A stretch of DNA of 40,752 nt from Mycobacterium sp. Its GTDB lineage: Bacteria > Actinomycetota > Actinomycetes > Mycobacteriales > Mycobacteriaceae. The position numbers were made by a program, and so were the translations under genes. Under the pieces are notes generated by a model. That model was not told the DNA's origin. It was given only the letters and a program-made list of their open reading frames with translations, and did not search any database. Shown here in pieces: positions 16,949-24,448 of this stretch; positions within the stretch are counted from its first letter, which is position 1; each line of letters opens with the position of its first letter. The stretch is from contig RXJD01000094.1 of assembly GCA_003987775.1 (NCBI GenBank), positions 1 to 40,752 of the forward strand, given 5' to 3'.

Positions 16949-18382
16949 ATGAACTGGTTTTCGGCACCCGAATATCGGCTGGGTGCACTGGTCCTGGAGC
17001 GCGGCGTTGCCGCGATCTACCTCGTTGCGTTCGTGGCGGCGGCGCGGCAGTTCCGGGCCCTGATCGGGGAGCGCGGGATGCTGCCGGTGCCGGTGCACCT
17101 GGCGAAGCGCTCGTTCTGGCGGGCGCCGAGCATCTTTCACCTGCGCTATTCCGACCGGTTGTTCGCCGGGGTGGCGTGGTTCGGCGCGGCCGTGGCGGCC
17201 GCGACGGTTGGCGGGCTGGACCTGGTGCCGTTGTGGGCGGCGGTGGCGATGTGGGCGACGCTCTGGGTGCTGTATCTGTCGATCGTCAACGTGGGCCAGG
17301 TCTGGTATGGGTTCGGTTGGGAGTCCCTGCTGCTGGAAACCGGTTTCCTGATGATCTTTCTGGGCAACGCGCAGGTGGCTCCACCCGTGCTGACGTTGTG
17401 GTTGGTGCGCTGGCTGTTGTTCCGCGTCGAGTTCGGCGCGGGGCTGATCAAGATGCGCGGCGATTCCTGCTGGCGCGATCTCAGTTGTCTTGACTATCAC
17501 CACGAAACCCAGCCGATGCCGGGCCCGTTGAGCTGGTTCTTCCATCACCTGCCCCGGCCGCTGCATCGAATTGAAGTAGCGGGCAACCACTTCGCACAGC
17601 TGGTGGTGCCGTTCGGATTATTCGCCCCGCAACCCTTCGCCAGCATCGCGGCTGCCGTTATTGTCGTCACCCAGCTGTGGCTGGTGGCTTCGGGTAACTT
17701 CGCCTGGTTGAACTGGCTGACGATCTTTCTGGCGTTCAGCGCCGTCGACGTCGGTTCGGTGGCCGTGTTGGTGCACGTTGGCGCCTTCGGGGCCGTGCCC
17801 AATCCCCCGGTGTGGTTCGTGGTGCCGGTGATCGCTGTGACCGCGCTGATGCTGGTGCTGAGCTACTGGCCGGTCCGCAACATGCTTTCGCCGGGCCAGC
17901 GGATGAATATGTCCTTCAACGCCTTCCATTTGTGCAACACCTACGGCGCGTTCGGCAGCATCAGCCGCATTCGTCAGGAGGTGGTGATCGAAGGCACCTC
18001 CGATGCGGGTGCTGAGACCGCCTGGCAGGAATATGAATTCAAAGGCAAGCCCACCGCGTTGCGGCGACTACCGCGCCAGTTCGCGCCCTACCATCTGCGA
18101 CTGGACTGGCTGATGTGGTTCGCCGCCATCTCGCCCGGTTACGCGCTGGCGTGGATGACCGCCTTCCTGCACCGGCTGTTGCGCAACGACCCGGAGACCT
18201 TGAAGCTGTTGCGGCGGAACCCATTTCCGGATTCACCGCCGCGGTACGTCCGCGCGCAGCTGTACAGGTACCGGTTCACCACGCCCGCCGAGCTGCGTCG
18301 CGACCACGCCTGGTGGCACCGGACACTGATCGGCAGCTATGTGCCGCCGATGTCGTTGCGGTCGTCAGTTCAGGACAAGTGA
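16949..18382 (+). CDS. Lipase maturation factor (LMF1)-like membrane protein
   Basis: The 477-residue polytopic protein matches the lipase maturation factor family. The signature is unmistakable: GAGLIKMRGDSCWRDLSCLDYHHETQPMPGPLS, read across residues about 164-196 (quoted in family order), then FFHHLPRPLHRIEVAGNHFAQLVVPF. Six to eight hydrophobic helices are visible. The ATG at 16949 has GAGGAG at 16934-16939; an in-frame TTG at 16940 overlaps that site and is rejected. In animals LMF1 helps secreted lipases fold in the ER; the bacterial role is not established. Here it diverges from the carbonic-anhydrase-like gene (66 bases) and converges with, and overlaps by 18 bases, a PE protein carrying a lipase-like PE-PPE domain. 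Confidence 0.85.
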   Translation: MNWFSAPEYRLGALVLERGVAAIYLVAFVAAARQFRALIGERGMLPVPVHLAKRSFWRAPSIFHLRYSDRLFAGVAWFGAAVAAATVGGLDLVPLWAAVAMWATLWVLYLSIVNVGQVWYGFGWESLLLETGFLMIFLGNAQVAPPVLTLWLVRWLLFRVEFGAGLIKMRGDSCWRDLSCLDYHHETQPMPGPLSWFFHHLPRPLHRIEVAGNHFAQLVVPFGLFAPQPFASIAAAVIVVTQLWLVASGNFAWLNWLTIFLAFSAVDVGSVAVLVHVGAFGAVPNPPVWFVVPVIAVTALMLVLSYWPVRNMLSPGQRMNMSFNAFHLCNTYGAFGSISRIRQEVVIEGTSDAGAETAWQEYEFKGKPTALRRLPRQFAPYHLRLDWLMWFAAISPGYALAWMTAFLHRLLRNDPETLKLLRRNPFPDSPPRYVRAQLYRYRFTTPAELRRDHAWWHRTLIGSYVPPMSLRSSVQDK

Positions 18383-19588
18383 GCCGTGGGAGAAGTACGG
18401 GCCGGCCCCGGGCGTCAGCGATGAATAGCCGCTGTTGACGATCGGCTGCAGAAATGTGTTCAGACCGTTGACGATCGGCTGCGGGACGCCGAATTGCTGC
18501 AGCGGCAGCAGCATCGGCAGCGTCGGTGACGGGATCATGTAGGTGGTGATGGTGCCGCCCAGCGGAGTGAGGACGCTGGACACCGTGACGGTGTCCGACA
18601 TCGACGCGTATGCCGTCTGGTTGTGGTAGTAGGCCGTCCCGAACAGTGAGTTGACGACTGCCGGGATGTTCCACGGCCGGTCCGGCGGATTGGCCCAGGC
18701 GTCGTACTGGGAGAACACCACGCTGACGTCGTACTGGGTATTCGTCAGGGCCTGCACCGTGTAATTCACTATTGGCACCGTGAACCCGTTGGGCAGGTAG
18801 GTCTGCATCACGCCGAGTTCCGGACTGGCGAACAGGGCGAACTGCAGTGCGCTGGGCGGCGGGGCGCCGGTCGGGTTCGCCGCCAGGTAGGCCAGCTCGC
18901 GGTTGACGACCAGGGTTCCCTCCGACAGTGCTGCGATGCGCACCGGCGAGCCACTGCCGTTGACGAACGCGTTCATGATCTGGTCGTTGAGCGCCCGCTG
19001 TCCGAATGCGACGGCGTCGTTGACATCGGGAGCCGCCAGGCTGCCGCTGAGAAGGCCCATGCTGGCCGGATAGTTGACGATCTGAGCGAGTGTCCCCGCG
19101 AACCAGTTCTGCCCGATGGCGTGGTTGATGAGTTCGTAGCCCTGCAGGATCGACACCGAAAGCGGGCCCGGGACGCTGCCCCCGTACAGCAGTTGACCGA
19201 GGTAGGGAAGTCGGGTGAGGAAGTTGGGTAGATAAAGGGGCCCCGCGCCGGGGACGGCGATCCTGGTTCCCGCGGCCGCGTTCGGCACGGCCGACACGTG
19301 TCCGGCGTTGGCGATCTCGGTTGTCACGTATGCGTTCGCACTTGCCGCCAGGCGCAGTATCAACCGCTCCTGATACTGAACCGTCTGCGCGGCCACCGCC
19401 TGATAGTCGCGGCCGAACGTACTGAACAGCGTCGCCACGGCCGTGGACACCTCGTCTTCAGCCGCGGCCAGCAGCGATGTGGTGGAATGCGCGGCCGCAG
19501 CGCCGGCCCCGGTGACCGCGGAACCCACGGCGGCCAGGTCTTCGGCGGCAGCAGTCAGGAAGTCAGGCGCCGCAACGACATACGACAC
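18365..19588 (-). CDS. PE family protein with C-terminal PE-PPE (alpha/beta hydrolase) domain
   Basis: The 407-residue protein has a PE domain (residues 1-95, MSYVVAAPDFLTAAAEDLA) ending in the ESX secretion motif YVTTE (Y87 to E91). The PE-PPE domain follows (about 110-350), an alpha/beta hydrolase fold shared with mycobacterial esterases. The nucleophile elbow reads ALSEG with S222, so the first glycine of the usual G-x-S-x-G/S is alanine. Candidate acid and histidine residues lie in FSQYDAWANPPDRPW and YYHNQTAY. It is expected to be exported by ESX-5 and to act on lipids or esters at the cell surface. The start is GTG 19588 with GGGAGG just upstream. No dedicated PPE partner is adjacent. 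Confidence 0.9.
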   Translation of the reverse strand: MSYVVAAPDFLTAAAEDLAAVGSAVTGAGAAAAHSTTSLLAAAEDEVSTAVATLFSTFGRDYQAVAAQTVQYQERLILRLAASANAYVTTEIANAGHVSAVPNAAAGTRIAVPGAGPLYLPNFLTRLPYLGQLLYGGSVPGPLSVSILQGYELINHAIGQNWFAGTLAQIVNYPASMGLLSGSLAAPDVNDAVAFGQRALNDQIMNAFVNGSGSPVRIAALSEGTLVVNRELAYLAANPTGAPPPSALQFALFASPELGVMQTYLPNGFTVPIVNYTVQALTNTQYDVSVVFSQYDAWANPPDRPWNIPAVVNSLFGTAYYHNQTAYASMSDTVTVSSVLTPLGGTITTYMIPSPTLPMLLPLQQFGVPQPIVNGLNTFLQPIVNSGYSSLTPGAGPYFSHGSLVLN

Positions 19589-20003
19589 ATCTGCCTCCCT
19601 GCGGGGGCCGGTTCAGGACGGGGTCGTCGCCAGATTACTCACCGGACGTTATTCATCCTCGCGAATCCGGGAAATTCGGGACTATTTCCTGAAAGCGGAG
19701 CAGACGCCGAACCGGGACTTCCGGACTTCTTTTCCCGGCATATCGGTAATCTGCTTTTTCGGCTGCCGTCCTCATCATCGGGCGCCAGCAGCTTCTCGGG
19801 GTAATAAAATGTATTCATTCGCGGTCGGCCGTGGTCCACGTGGGCGGATGGAGCCACCGACAACACCGGCTCGCCGGGAAGGCCGAAACCCGTTGCCATC
19901 AATGGCGATACCCCATAGGAAACTCATACCCGTCGACCTATATACGAAGTATGTTTCGTAATCTACGCTTCATGGTATCCGGCCACCTCTGAAAGGGCAC
20001 GAC
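19589..20003. other. Divergent intergenic region between the PE-PPE-domain gene and the small secreted-protein gene
   Basis: This 415-base region has lower GC than its surroundings in two patches (about 19800-19815 and 19935-19965). It must hold the promoters of both flanking genes. A perfect inverted repeat at 19943-19960 is described separately. A minus-strand ORF at 19639-19902 (87 codons) has no ribosome site or family resemblance and is not called. Confidence 0.5.
19943..19960. promoter_or_regulatory. Inverted repeat upstream of the secreted-protein gene
   Basis: TACGAA-gtatgt-TTCGTA is a perfect 6-bp dyad with a 6-base spacer, ending 43 bases before the ATG at 20004. Size and position fit an operator. 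The regulator is not identified. Confidence 0.4.
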
Positions 20004-20450
20004 ATGAAGGGCACCATGATCGCAGCTGCGGCGGCGCTCGCAACCATCCTGACAACCAACGCCGCACCCGCCCGGGCCGAGGTCCCGAACTTAGCCGGTG
20101 TGTACCTCTACGCGGACGAGGACGGCGACACCGGAATGTGGACCATCAGAACCACCTGCACACCCGACTGCGTCGCTCACGTCACGACCTCTTCAGGGCG
20201 CAGCTTCGATGCCGCGCTGGTCGATGGGCGCTATATCAATACCCGGACCATTCCCGGCGGAGTGACCTGCCCGGGTCATACCGCCGGCGACTTCGGCCGC
20301 TGGATCCCCGCCAGCGAGCATCCGGTTACCGTCACGCAATGGTGGGACCCGGTGACGCTGACCGGCGAGGTGGATTTCTTCAACGACGCGGCGCCGTGCG
20401 CTCTGGCCGACCACCGGGACAGCTTCAGGCTGACGAGAATCGACCGCTGA
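20004..20450 (+). CDS. Small secreted protein of unknown function
   Basis: The 148-residue precursor has a clear Sec signal peptide (MIAAAAALATILTTNAAPARA, cleavage near residue 25). The mature part of about 120 residues has four cysteines (CTPDC, CPGH and PCAL regions), many tryptophans and a largely beta-like pattern (WTIRTTC, VTVTQWWDP, GEVDFF). It resembles short conserved mycobacterial secreted proteins, but I do not recognise a named family. The ribosome site is AAAGG upstream of the ATG. A dyad lies 44-61 bases before the start. Its stop abuts the stop of the convergent TPP-enzyme gene with no gap. Confidence 0.85.
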   Translation: MKGTMIAAAAALATILTTNAAPARAEVPNLAGVYLYADEDGDTGMWTIRTTCTPDCVAHVTTSSGRSFDAALVDGRYINTRTIPGGVTCPGHTAGDFGRWIPASEHPVTVTQWWDPVTLTGEVDFFNDAAPCALADHRDSFRLTRIDR

Positions 20451-22097
20451 CTACAGCGTCTCATCGAGCTCGCCCAACCGATCGGTGAGCCGTAGGTTCT
20501 CCGAGTAGTCGACCGGGCATGCGATCAGGGACACCCCGTCGTCGTCCAGCGCAGCGCGCAGCGTCGGAAGCAGCTCCTCGGCACTGGAGATCCGATATCC
20601 CTTGGCGCCGAAACTTTCCGCGTACTTCACCACATCGGGATTGCCGAACGACACGTATTGGTGCTCGCCGAGTTCGAGGTCCATCTTCCACTCGATGAGC
20701 CCGTATCCACCGTCCTCCCAGATCAGCACGACCAGCGGGATCTTCTCCCGCACCGCGGTCTCGATCTCCTGGGAGTTCATCAGGAACGCGCCGTCACCCA
20801 CCACTGCCAGCACCTTCGAATCGGGCTGGGCCAGTTTCACCCCCAACGCACCGGGCAGGGCAAAACCCATGGTGGACAAGCCGTTTGAGATCAGGCAGGT
20901 GTTGCGCTGATAAGTCGGGTAGAGCCGGGCCATCCACATCTTGGTGGCGCCGGTGTCGACCAGCACCACGTCGCTGCGCCCCAGCGCCGCCCGGGTGTCG
21001 GCAACCACCCGCTGCGGCGCCAACGGGAACCGCGAATCACGTTGTCCCCGCGTGAATTCCTCGTCGAGTAAACCCGACCCGGGGACCTCGACGTCGTCGA
21101 AGCGGCGCCCGTCCAGCGCGTCGGCCAATTGGTTCAGCGAGTCGCTGATGTCGCCGATGATGCCGACGTCGACCGAGTAGTGCGCGTCAACCTCCGCCGG
21201 GAAACGGTGGATGTGGATGATCTTCTTGTCGGCCTGCGGGTTGATGCGGACCGGGTCGAACTCCTGCAACTCATAGCCGACCGCGATGACGACGTCGGCG
21301 TTGTCGAACCCGAAGTTGACGTAGTCGTGCCGCATGAACCCCAGGGTTCCGATGCCGTTCGGATGATCGTCGGGCATCACGCCCTTGCCGTGAAAGCTGT
21401 TGGCGACCTTGATGCCAAGCTGTTCAGAGAACCGCACCAATGCCTCGGTCGCGTCGCTGCGTGCGGCACCGTGCCCGGCCAGCACCACCGGCCGCTGTGC
21501 CGTACGCAGGATGTCAACCGCGCGCGCCACCTGGCGGGCCGCCGGCGCGTCCGCGCGAACGACGTTGCGCGGCAGCGGCGCCAGCTCGGGATAGTCGGCA
21601 GCATCCGCGTCGATGTGTTCGGGCACCGCGAGATACACCGCAGCCGGCCGTTCGGTCTCGGCGACCTTAAACGCTTTGCGGACCATCTCCGGTATGGCCC
21701 TGGGGGTCGGCACCGCGGCCGACCACCGGGTGATCGGGGCGAACATCGACACCAGGTCGACGTACTGATGTGACTCCTTGTACTCGCGGTCCTGACCCAC
21801 CTGCGCGGAGATGGCGACCATCGGTGTGCTGTTGGTGGTGGCGTCAGCGACGCCGAGCTGCATGTTGATGGCACCCGGACCCAGCGTCGCCGACACCACG
21901 GCGGCGCGGCCGGTGACCCGGCCGTACATCTCCGCCATGAACGCCGCGGCTTGTTCGTGCCGGGTCAGGATGTAGCGGATGTCGGAGGCGGCCAGCGCCT
22001 TGATCAAGCGGATGTTCTCCTCGCCGGGTATCCCGAAGACGACCGCGACGCCCTCGTTTTCCAGGCACTTGACGATCAGCTCAGCCGCTGTGGACAT
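20451..22097 (-). CDS. Acetolactate synthase-like thiamine diphosphate enzyme (catabolic AlsS type)
   Basis: The 548-residue protein has three domains in the order PYR (1-170), central Rossmann-like (190-330) and PP (360-540). The catalytic glutamate is E48 in TRHEQAAAFMAEMYGR. The TPP-metal motif starts at G434 (GDGAFLMNSQEIETAV) and ends in WEDGGYG, where D462 takes the place of the usual asparagine, as in AlsS-type enzymes (WND). No FAD-binding region of biosynthetic IlvB is obvious, and no small regulatory subunit gene is nearby. It probably decarboxylates pyruvate or a related 2-ketoacid and ligates the product to a second molecule; the acceptor is unknown. The start is ATG 22097 with GAGAGG upstream. 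It is divergent from gabD1, so a metabolic link to succinic semialdehyde is possible but unproven. Confidence 0.85.
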   Translation of the reverse strand: MSTAAELIVKCLENEGVAVVFGIPGEENIRLIKALAASDIRYILTRHEQAAAFMAEMYGRVTGRAAVVSATLGPGAINMQLGVADATTNSTPMVAISAQVGQDREYKESHQYVDLVSMFAPITRWSAAVPTPRAIPEMVRKAFKVAETERPAAVYLAVPEHIDADAADYPELAPLPRNVVRADAPAARQVARAVDILRTAQRPVVLAGHGAARSDATEALVRFSEQLGIKVANSFHGKGVMPDDHPNGIGTLGFMRHDYVNFGFDNADVVIAVGYELQEFDPVRINPQADKKIIHIHRFPAEVDAHYSVDVGIIGDISDSLNQLADALDGRRFDDVEVPGSGLLDEEFTRGQRDSRFPLAPQRVVADTRAALGRSDVVLVDTGATKMWMARLYPTYQRNTCLISNGLSTMGFALPGALGVKLAQPDSKVLAVVGDGAFLMNSQEIETAVREKIPLVVLIWEDGGYGLIEWKMDLELGEHQYVSFGNPDVVKYAESFGAKGYRISSAEELLPTLRAALDDDGVSLIACPVDYSENLRLTDRLGELDETL

Positions 22098-22174
22098 CCG
22101 CTACCTCTCTGTTTCGTTGCTAGTGGCAGGCTAGTTGTTGGACGGTTCACGACAACCCTGACAGGAGGGCCAGC

Positions 22175-23551
22175 GTGCCCATCGCCACCATCAACCCGGC
22201 CACCGGCGAAACAGTCAAAACCTTCACCCCCGCGACCGACGACGACGTCGAAGCAGCGATCGCGCGCGCCTACGCACGCTTCCAGGACTACCGCCGCAAC
22301 ACCACCTATGCCCAGCGTGCCGAGTGGGCAAACGCCACCGCCGACCTGCTCGAAGCCGAGGCGGACGACACCGCGGCCATCATGACTCTCGAGATGGGCA
22401 AGACGCTGGCCAGCGCCAAGGCCGAAGTGCTCAAGTGCGCCAAAGGATTTCGTTACTACGCCGAGAACGCCGAGGCGTTGCTCGCCGACGAGCCGGCCGA
22501 TGCCGGCAAGGTGAACGCATCCCGCGCGTTCACCCGCTACCAGCCGCTGGGCGTGGTACTTGCGGTGATGCCGTGGAACTTCCCGCTGTGGCAGGCCGTG
22601 CGGTTCGCGGCGCCGGCGCTGATGGCCGGCAATGTCGGCTTGCTCAAGCACGCGTCCAACGTCCCCCAGTGCGCGCTGTACCTCGCCGACGTCATTGCCC
22701 GCGGCGGCTTCCCGGACGGCTGCTTCCAAACGTTGCTGGTCGCCTCGGGTGCGGTTGAGAAGATCCTGCGCGATCCCCGCGTCGCGGCCGCCACGCTGAC
22801 CGGCAGCGAACCGGCCGGGCAGTCAGTGGGCGCCATCGCCGGGGACGAGATCAAGCCGACCGTGCTGGAACTCGGTGGCAGCGACCCGTTCATCGTGATG
22901 CCGTCGGCGGATCTGGACGCAGCGGTGAAGACGGCGGTCACCGGCCGGGTCCAGAACAACGGGCAGTCCTGCATCGCCGCTAAACGCTTCATCGTCCACA
23001 CCGACATCTACGACGAATTCCTCGACAAGTTCGTCGCCCGGATGCAGGCGCTGAAGGTCGGTGACCCCACTGACCCGGACACCGACGTCGGGCCGCTGGC
23101 CACCGAGTCCGGCCGCGACGAGATCGCCCAGCAGGTCAAGGACGCCGCCGCGGCGGGCGCCACCATCCGCTGCGGCGGCGAGACTCCCGACCGGCCGGGC
23201 TGGTTCTACCCGCCGACGGTCATCAGCGACATCACCAAGGACATGGCGCTCTACACCGAGGAGGTGTTCGGCCCCGTCGCGTCGGTGTACCGGACCGCCG
23301 ACATCGACGAGGCGATCGAGATCGCCAACGCCACCACCTTCGGCCTGGGGTCGAACGCCTGGACCGAGGACGAGGCCGAGCAGCAGCGCTTCATCGACGA
23401 CATCGTGGCCGGCGCCGTCTTCATCAACGGCATGACGGTGTCCTATCCGGAGCTGCCGTTCGGCGGCGTCAAGCGGTCCGGCTACGGCCGCGAGCTGGCG
23501 GGCCTGGGAATCCGGGAGTTCTGCAACGCCAAGACGGTGTGGGTGGGGTAG
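22175..23551 (+). CDS. gabD1: Succinate-semialdehyde dehydrogenase (NADP+) GabD1
   Basis: The 458-residue aldehyde dehydrogenase oxidises succinic semialdehyde to succinate, feeding the TCA cycle. The active site is intact: general base E232 in VLELGGSDPFIVM and nucleophile C266 in NNGQSCIAAKRF, with the usual 34-residue spacing. The N169-type motif VMPWNFPLWQAVRFAAPALMAGN is present. The start is GTG 22175, directly downstream of AGGAGGG (22163-22169). The length agrees with the shorter, functional form of mycobacterial GabD1 (Rv0234c). It is convergent with the R2lox remnant, with 6 bases between the stops. Confidence 0.95.
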   Translation: MPIATINPATGETVKTFTPATDDDVEAAIARAYARFQDYRRNTTYAQRAEWANATADLLEAEADDTAAIMTLEMGKTLASAKAEVLKCAKGFRYYAENAEALLADEPADAGKVNASRAFTRYQPLGVVLAVMPWNFPLWQAVRFAAPALMAGNVGLLKHASNVPQCALYLADVIARGGFPDGCFQTLLVASGAVEKILRDPRVAAATLTGSEPAGQSVGAIAGDEIKPTVLELGGSDPFIVMPSADLDAAVKTAVTGRVQNNGQSCIAAKRFIVHTDIYDEFLDKFVARMQALKVGDPTDPDTDVGPLATESGRDEIAQQVKDAAAAGATIRCGGETPDRPGWFYPPTVISDITKDMALYTEEVFGPVASVYRTADIDEAIEIANATTFGLGSNAWTEDEAEQQRFIDDIVAGAVFINGMTVSYPELPFGGVKRSGYGRELAGLGIREFCNAKTVWVG

Positions 23552-23557
23552 CGCCCC

Positions 23558-23680
23558 TCAGACCGCGGCCAGCGCGCGCTCGTCTTCGTCGGCGAAGTCG
23601 TCCTCGAGCTGCACCGGCGAGTAATCGAGGTCGATCTTCAAGCCGCCCGCCACCATCGAACCGGTATGGGTGCGTGTCAC
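23558..23680 (-). pseudogene. R2lox (Rv0233-like) in-frame deletion remnant
   Basis: This 40-codon ORF starts with GTG at 23680, inside the end of the TetR gene (GTGA overlap, 23677-23680), and has AGGAGG immediately upstream. Its first 14 residues, MTRTHTGSMVAGGL, match what I recall as the N-terminus of the R2-like ligand-binding oxidase (MTRTRSGSLAAGGL in M. tuberculosis Rv0233, 314 residues). The remainder, with DYSPVQLEDDFADED, matches my memory of the R2lox C-terminal tail. None of the iron/manganese-ligand helices is present. Position between gabD1 and the TetR gene is exactly that of Rv0233. The simplest reading is loss of about 270 codons by in-frame deletion, with the start, coupling and stop kept. 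It could still be translated as a 40-residue peptide. The C-terminal match is from memory and needs an alignment. Confidence 0.7.
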
Positions 23681-24372
23681 GTGACCTCCTGTGATCGGGC
23701 CGGGTTCGGGGCCTGGCCGGCGGCCGAACGCGGCGCGGAGAACGCGTCCGACAGCACCGCGACGAGTCGGCGCACGGCGAGCGCCGGTTGTTCGGGAGTG
23801 GGCTCGTCCAGACCGAGGATCGGGTCCAGACCGCGCATGTAGGGCGCCAGCGCCAGGTGCGGAAAGATCATCAGCAACAACGACAGCAGCGCGTCGGTGT
23901 CGGAATCCGCACGCAGATCGCCGCGCCGGTGTGCCTCGGTCACCAGCGGGCGCAGCACCTCCAGGTAGTGCCGGTGGATGACGTTGCGGACGCTGATGCG
24001 CGCGTCGGTGTCGACCTCCAGCGTCGCCGCGGCGTGCAGTGCGCGCTCACGGGGATGCTCGGCGTAATAGGCGACCCAGACGTCCAGTAGATCGGTCAGG
24101 AACTCGAAGAACGGCCTGCTCGGATCGAGTTCGCGGATGGTGCCCTCGATGTAGGCCCGCACGCGCTGGCTGCCGACGTCGGCGATGTAGGCGTAGAGGT
24201 CACGCTTGTCCGCGAAGTACTGGAAGAGGCTGCCCTTGGCGACGCCGGCGCGCCGGGCGATGACGTTGAGGCTGCCATTGGAGAACCCATGGGCACCGAA
24301 CTCGGCCTCCGCCGCCTCGATGACCGCGGCCCGGCGGGCCGGGTCGACACGTGCCCAGGTAACCGTCGGCAT
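23677..24372 (-). CDS. TetR-family transcriptional regulator (Rv0232-like)
   Basis: The 231-residue regulator starts at ATG 24372 (MPTVTWARVDPARRAAV), which has GGGAGG just upstream. The longer frame to 24399 would start inside the operator and is rejected. The HTH is at about residues 12-55 (AEFGAHGFSNGSLNVIARRAGVAKGSLFQYFADKRDLY, given in family order). The C-terminal domain is helical and unassigned. The stop overlaps the start of the R2lox remnant, so the regulator was once translationally coupled to R2lox. Its promoter region carries a perfect palindrome (24391-24407), probably its own operator, and a CRP-type site. Autoregulation plus cAMP control is inferred. Confidence 0.9.
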   Translation of the reverse strand: MPTVTWARVDPARRAAVIEAAEAEFGAHGFSNGSLNVIARRAGVAKGSLFQYFADKRDLYAYIADVGSQRVRAYIEGTIRELDPSRPFFEFLTDLLDVWVAYYAEHPRERALHAAATLEVDTDARISVRNVIHRHYLEVLRPLVTEAHRRGDLRADSDTDALLSLLLMIFPHLALAPYMRGLDPILGLDEPTPEQPALAVRRLVAVLSDAFSAPRSAAGQAPNPARSQEVT

Positions 24373-24390
24373 TGGCCTCCCCTCGCCGTA

Positions 24391-24407
24391 AATGACCACT
24401 GGTCATT
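24391..24407. promoter_or_regulatory. Palindromic TetR-type operator before the TetR gene
   Basis: AATGACCA-c-TGGTCATT is a perfect 8-bp dyad with a single-base centre, beginning 19 bases upstream of the TetR start codon. Such 16-18 bp dyads are typical TetR-family operators. The adjacent TetR protein is the obvious candidate ligand. Confidence 0.75.
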
Positions 24408-24409
24408 CT

Positions 24410-24429
24410 ACTGTGAGCCAGTTCACAGT
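24410..24429. promoter_or_regulatory. CRP-type binding site (TGTGA-N6-TCACA)
   Basis: ACTGTGA-gccagt-TCACAGT is a perfect 7-bp dyad containing an exact TGTGA-N6-TCACA core (24412-24427), the consensus of mycobacterial CRP (Rv3676). It lies 2 bases from the TetR-type operator and 38-57 bases upstream of the TetR start, so both proteins could bind the same promoter. Confidence 0.75.
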
Positions 24430-24448
24430 CAAGGCGCGTCAGCGTGCG

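Noticed and set aside
16883-17590. The long upstream extension of the carbonic-anhydrase-like reading frame
   Set aside because: It runs antisense through the well-supported LMF-like gene, and its translation is low-complexity and rich in His, Arg and Gln, typical of a shadow frame.
19639-19902. An 87-codon minus-strand ORF upstream of the PE-PPE-domain gene
   Set aside because: No family resemblance, no ribosome site, and it lies in a promoter region with mixed composition.
19941-19953. A loxP-like arm (TATACGAAGTAT) in the same promoter region
   Set aside because: It is one base short of the loxP arm and there is no second arm in loxP geometry. The dyad TACGAA-N6-TTCGTA explains the sequence better.
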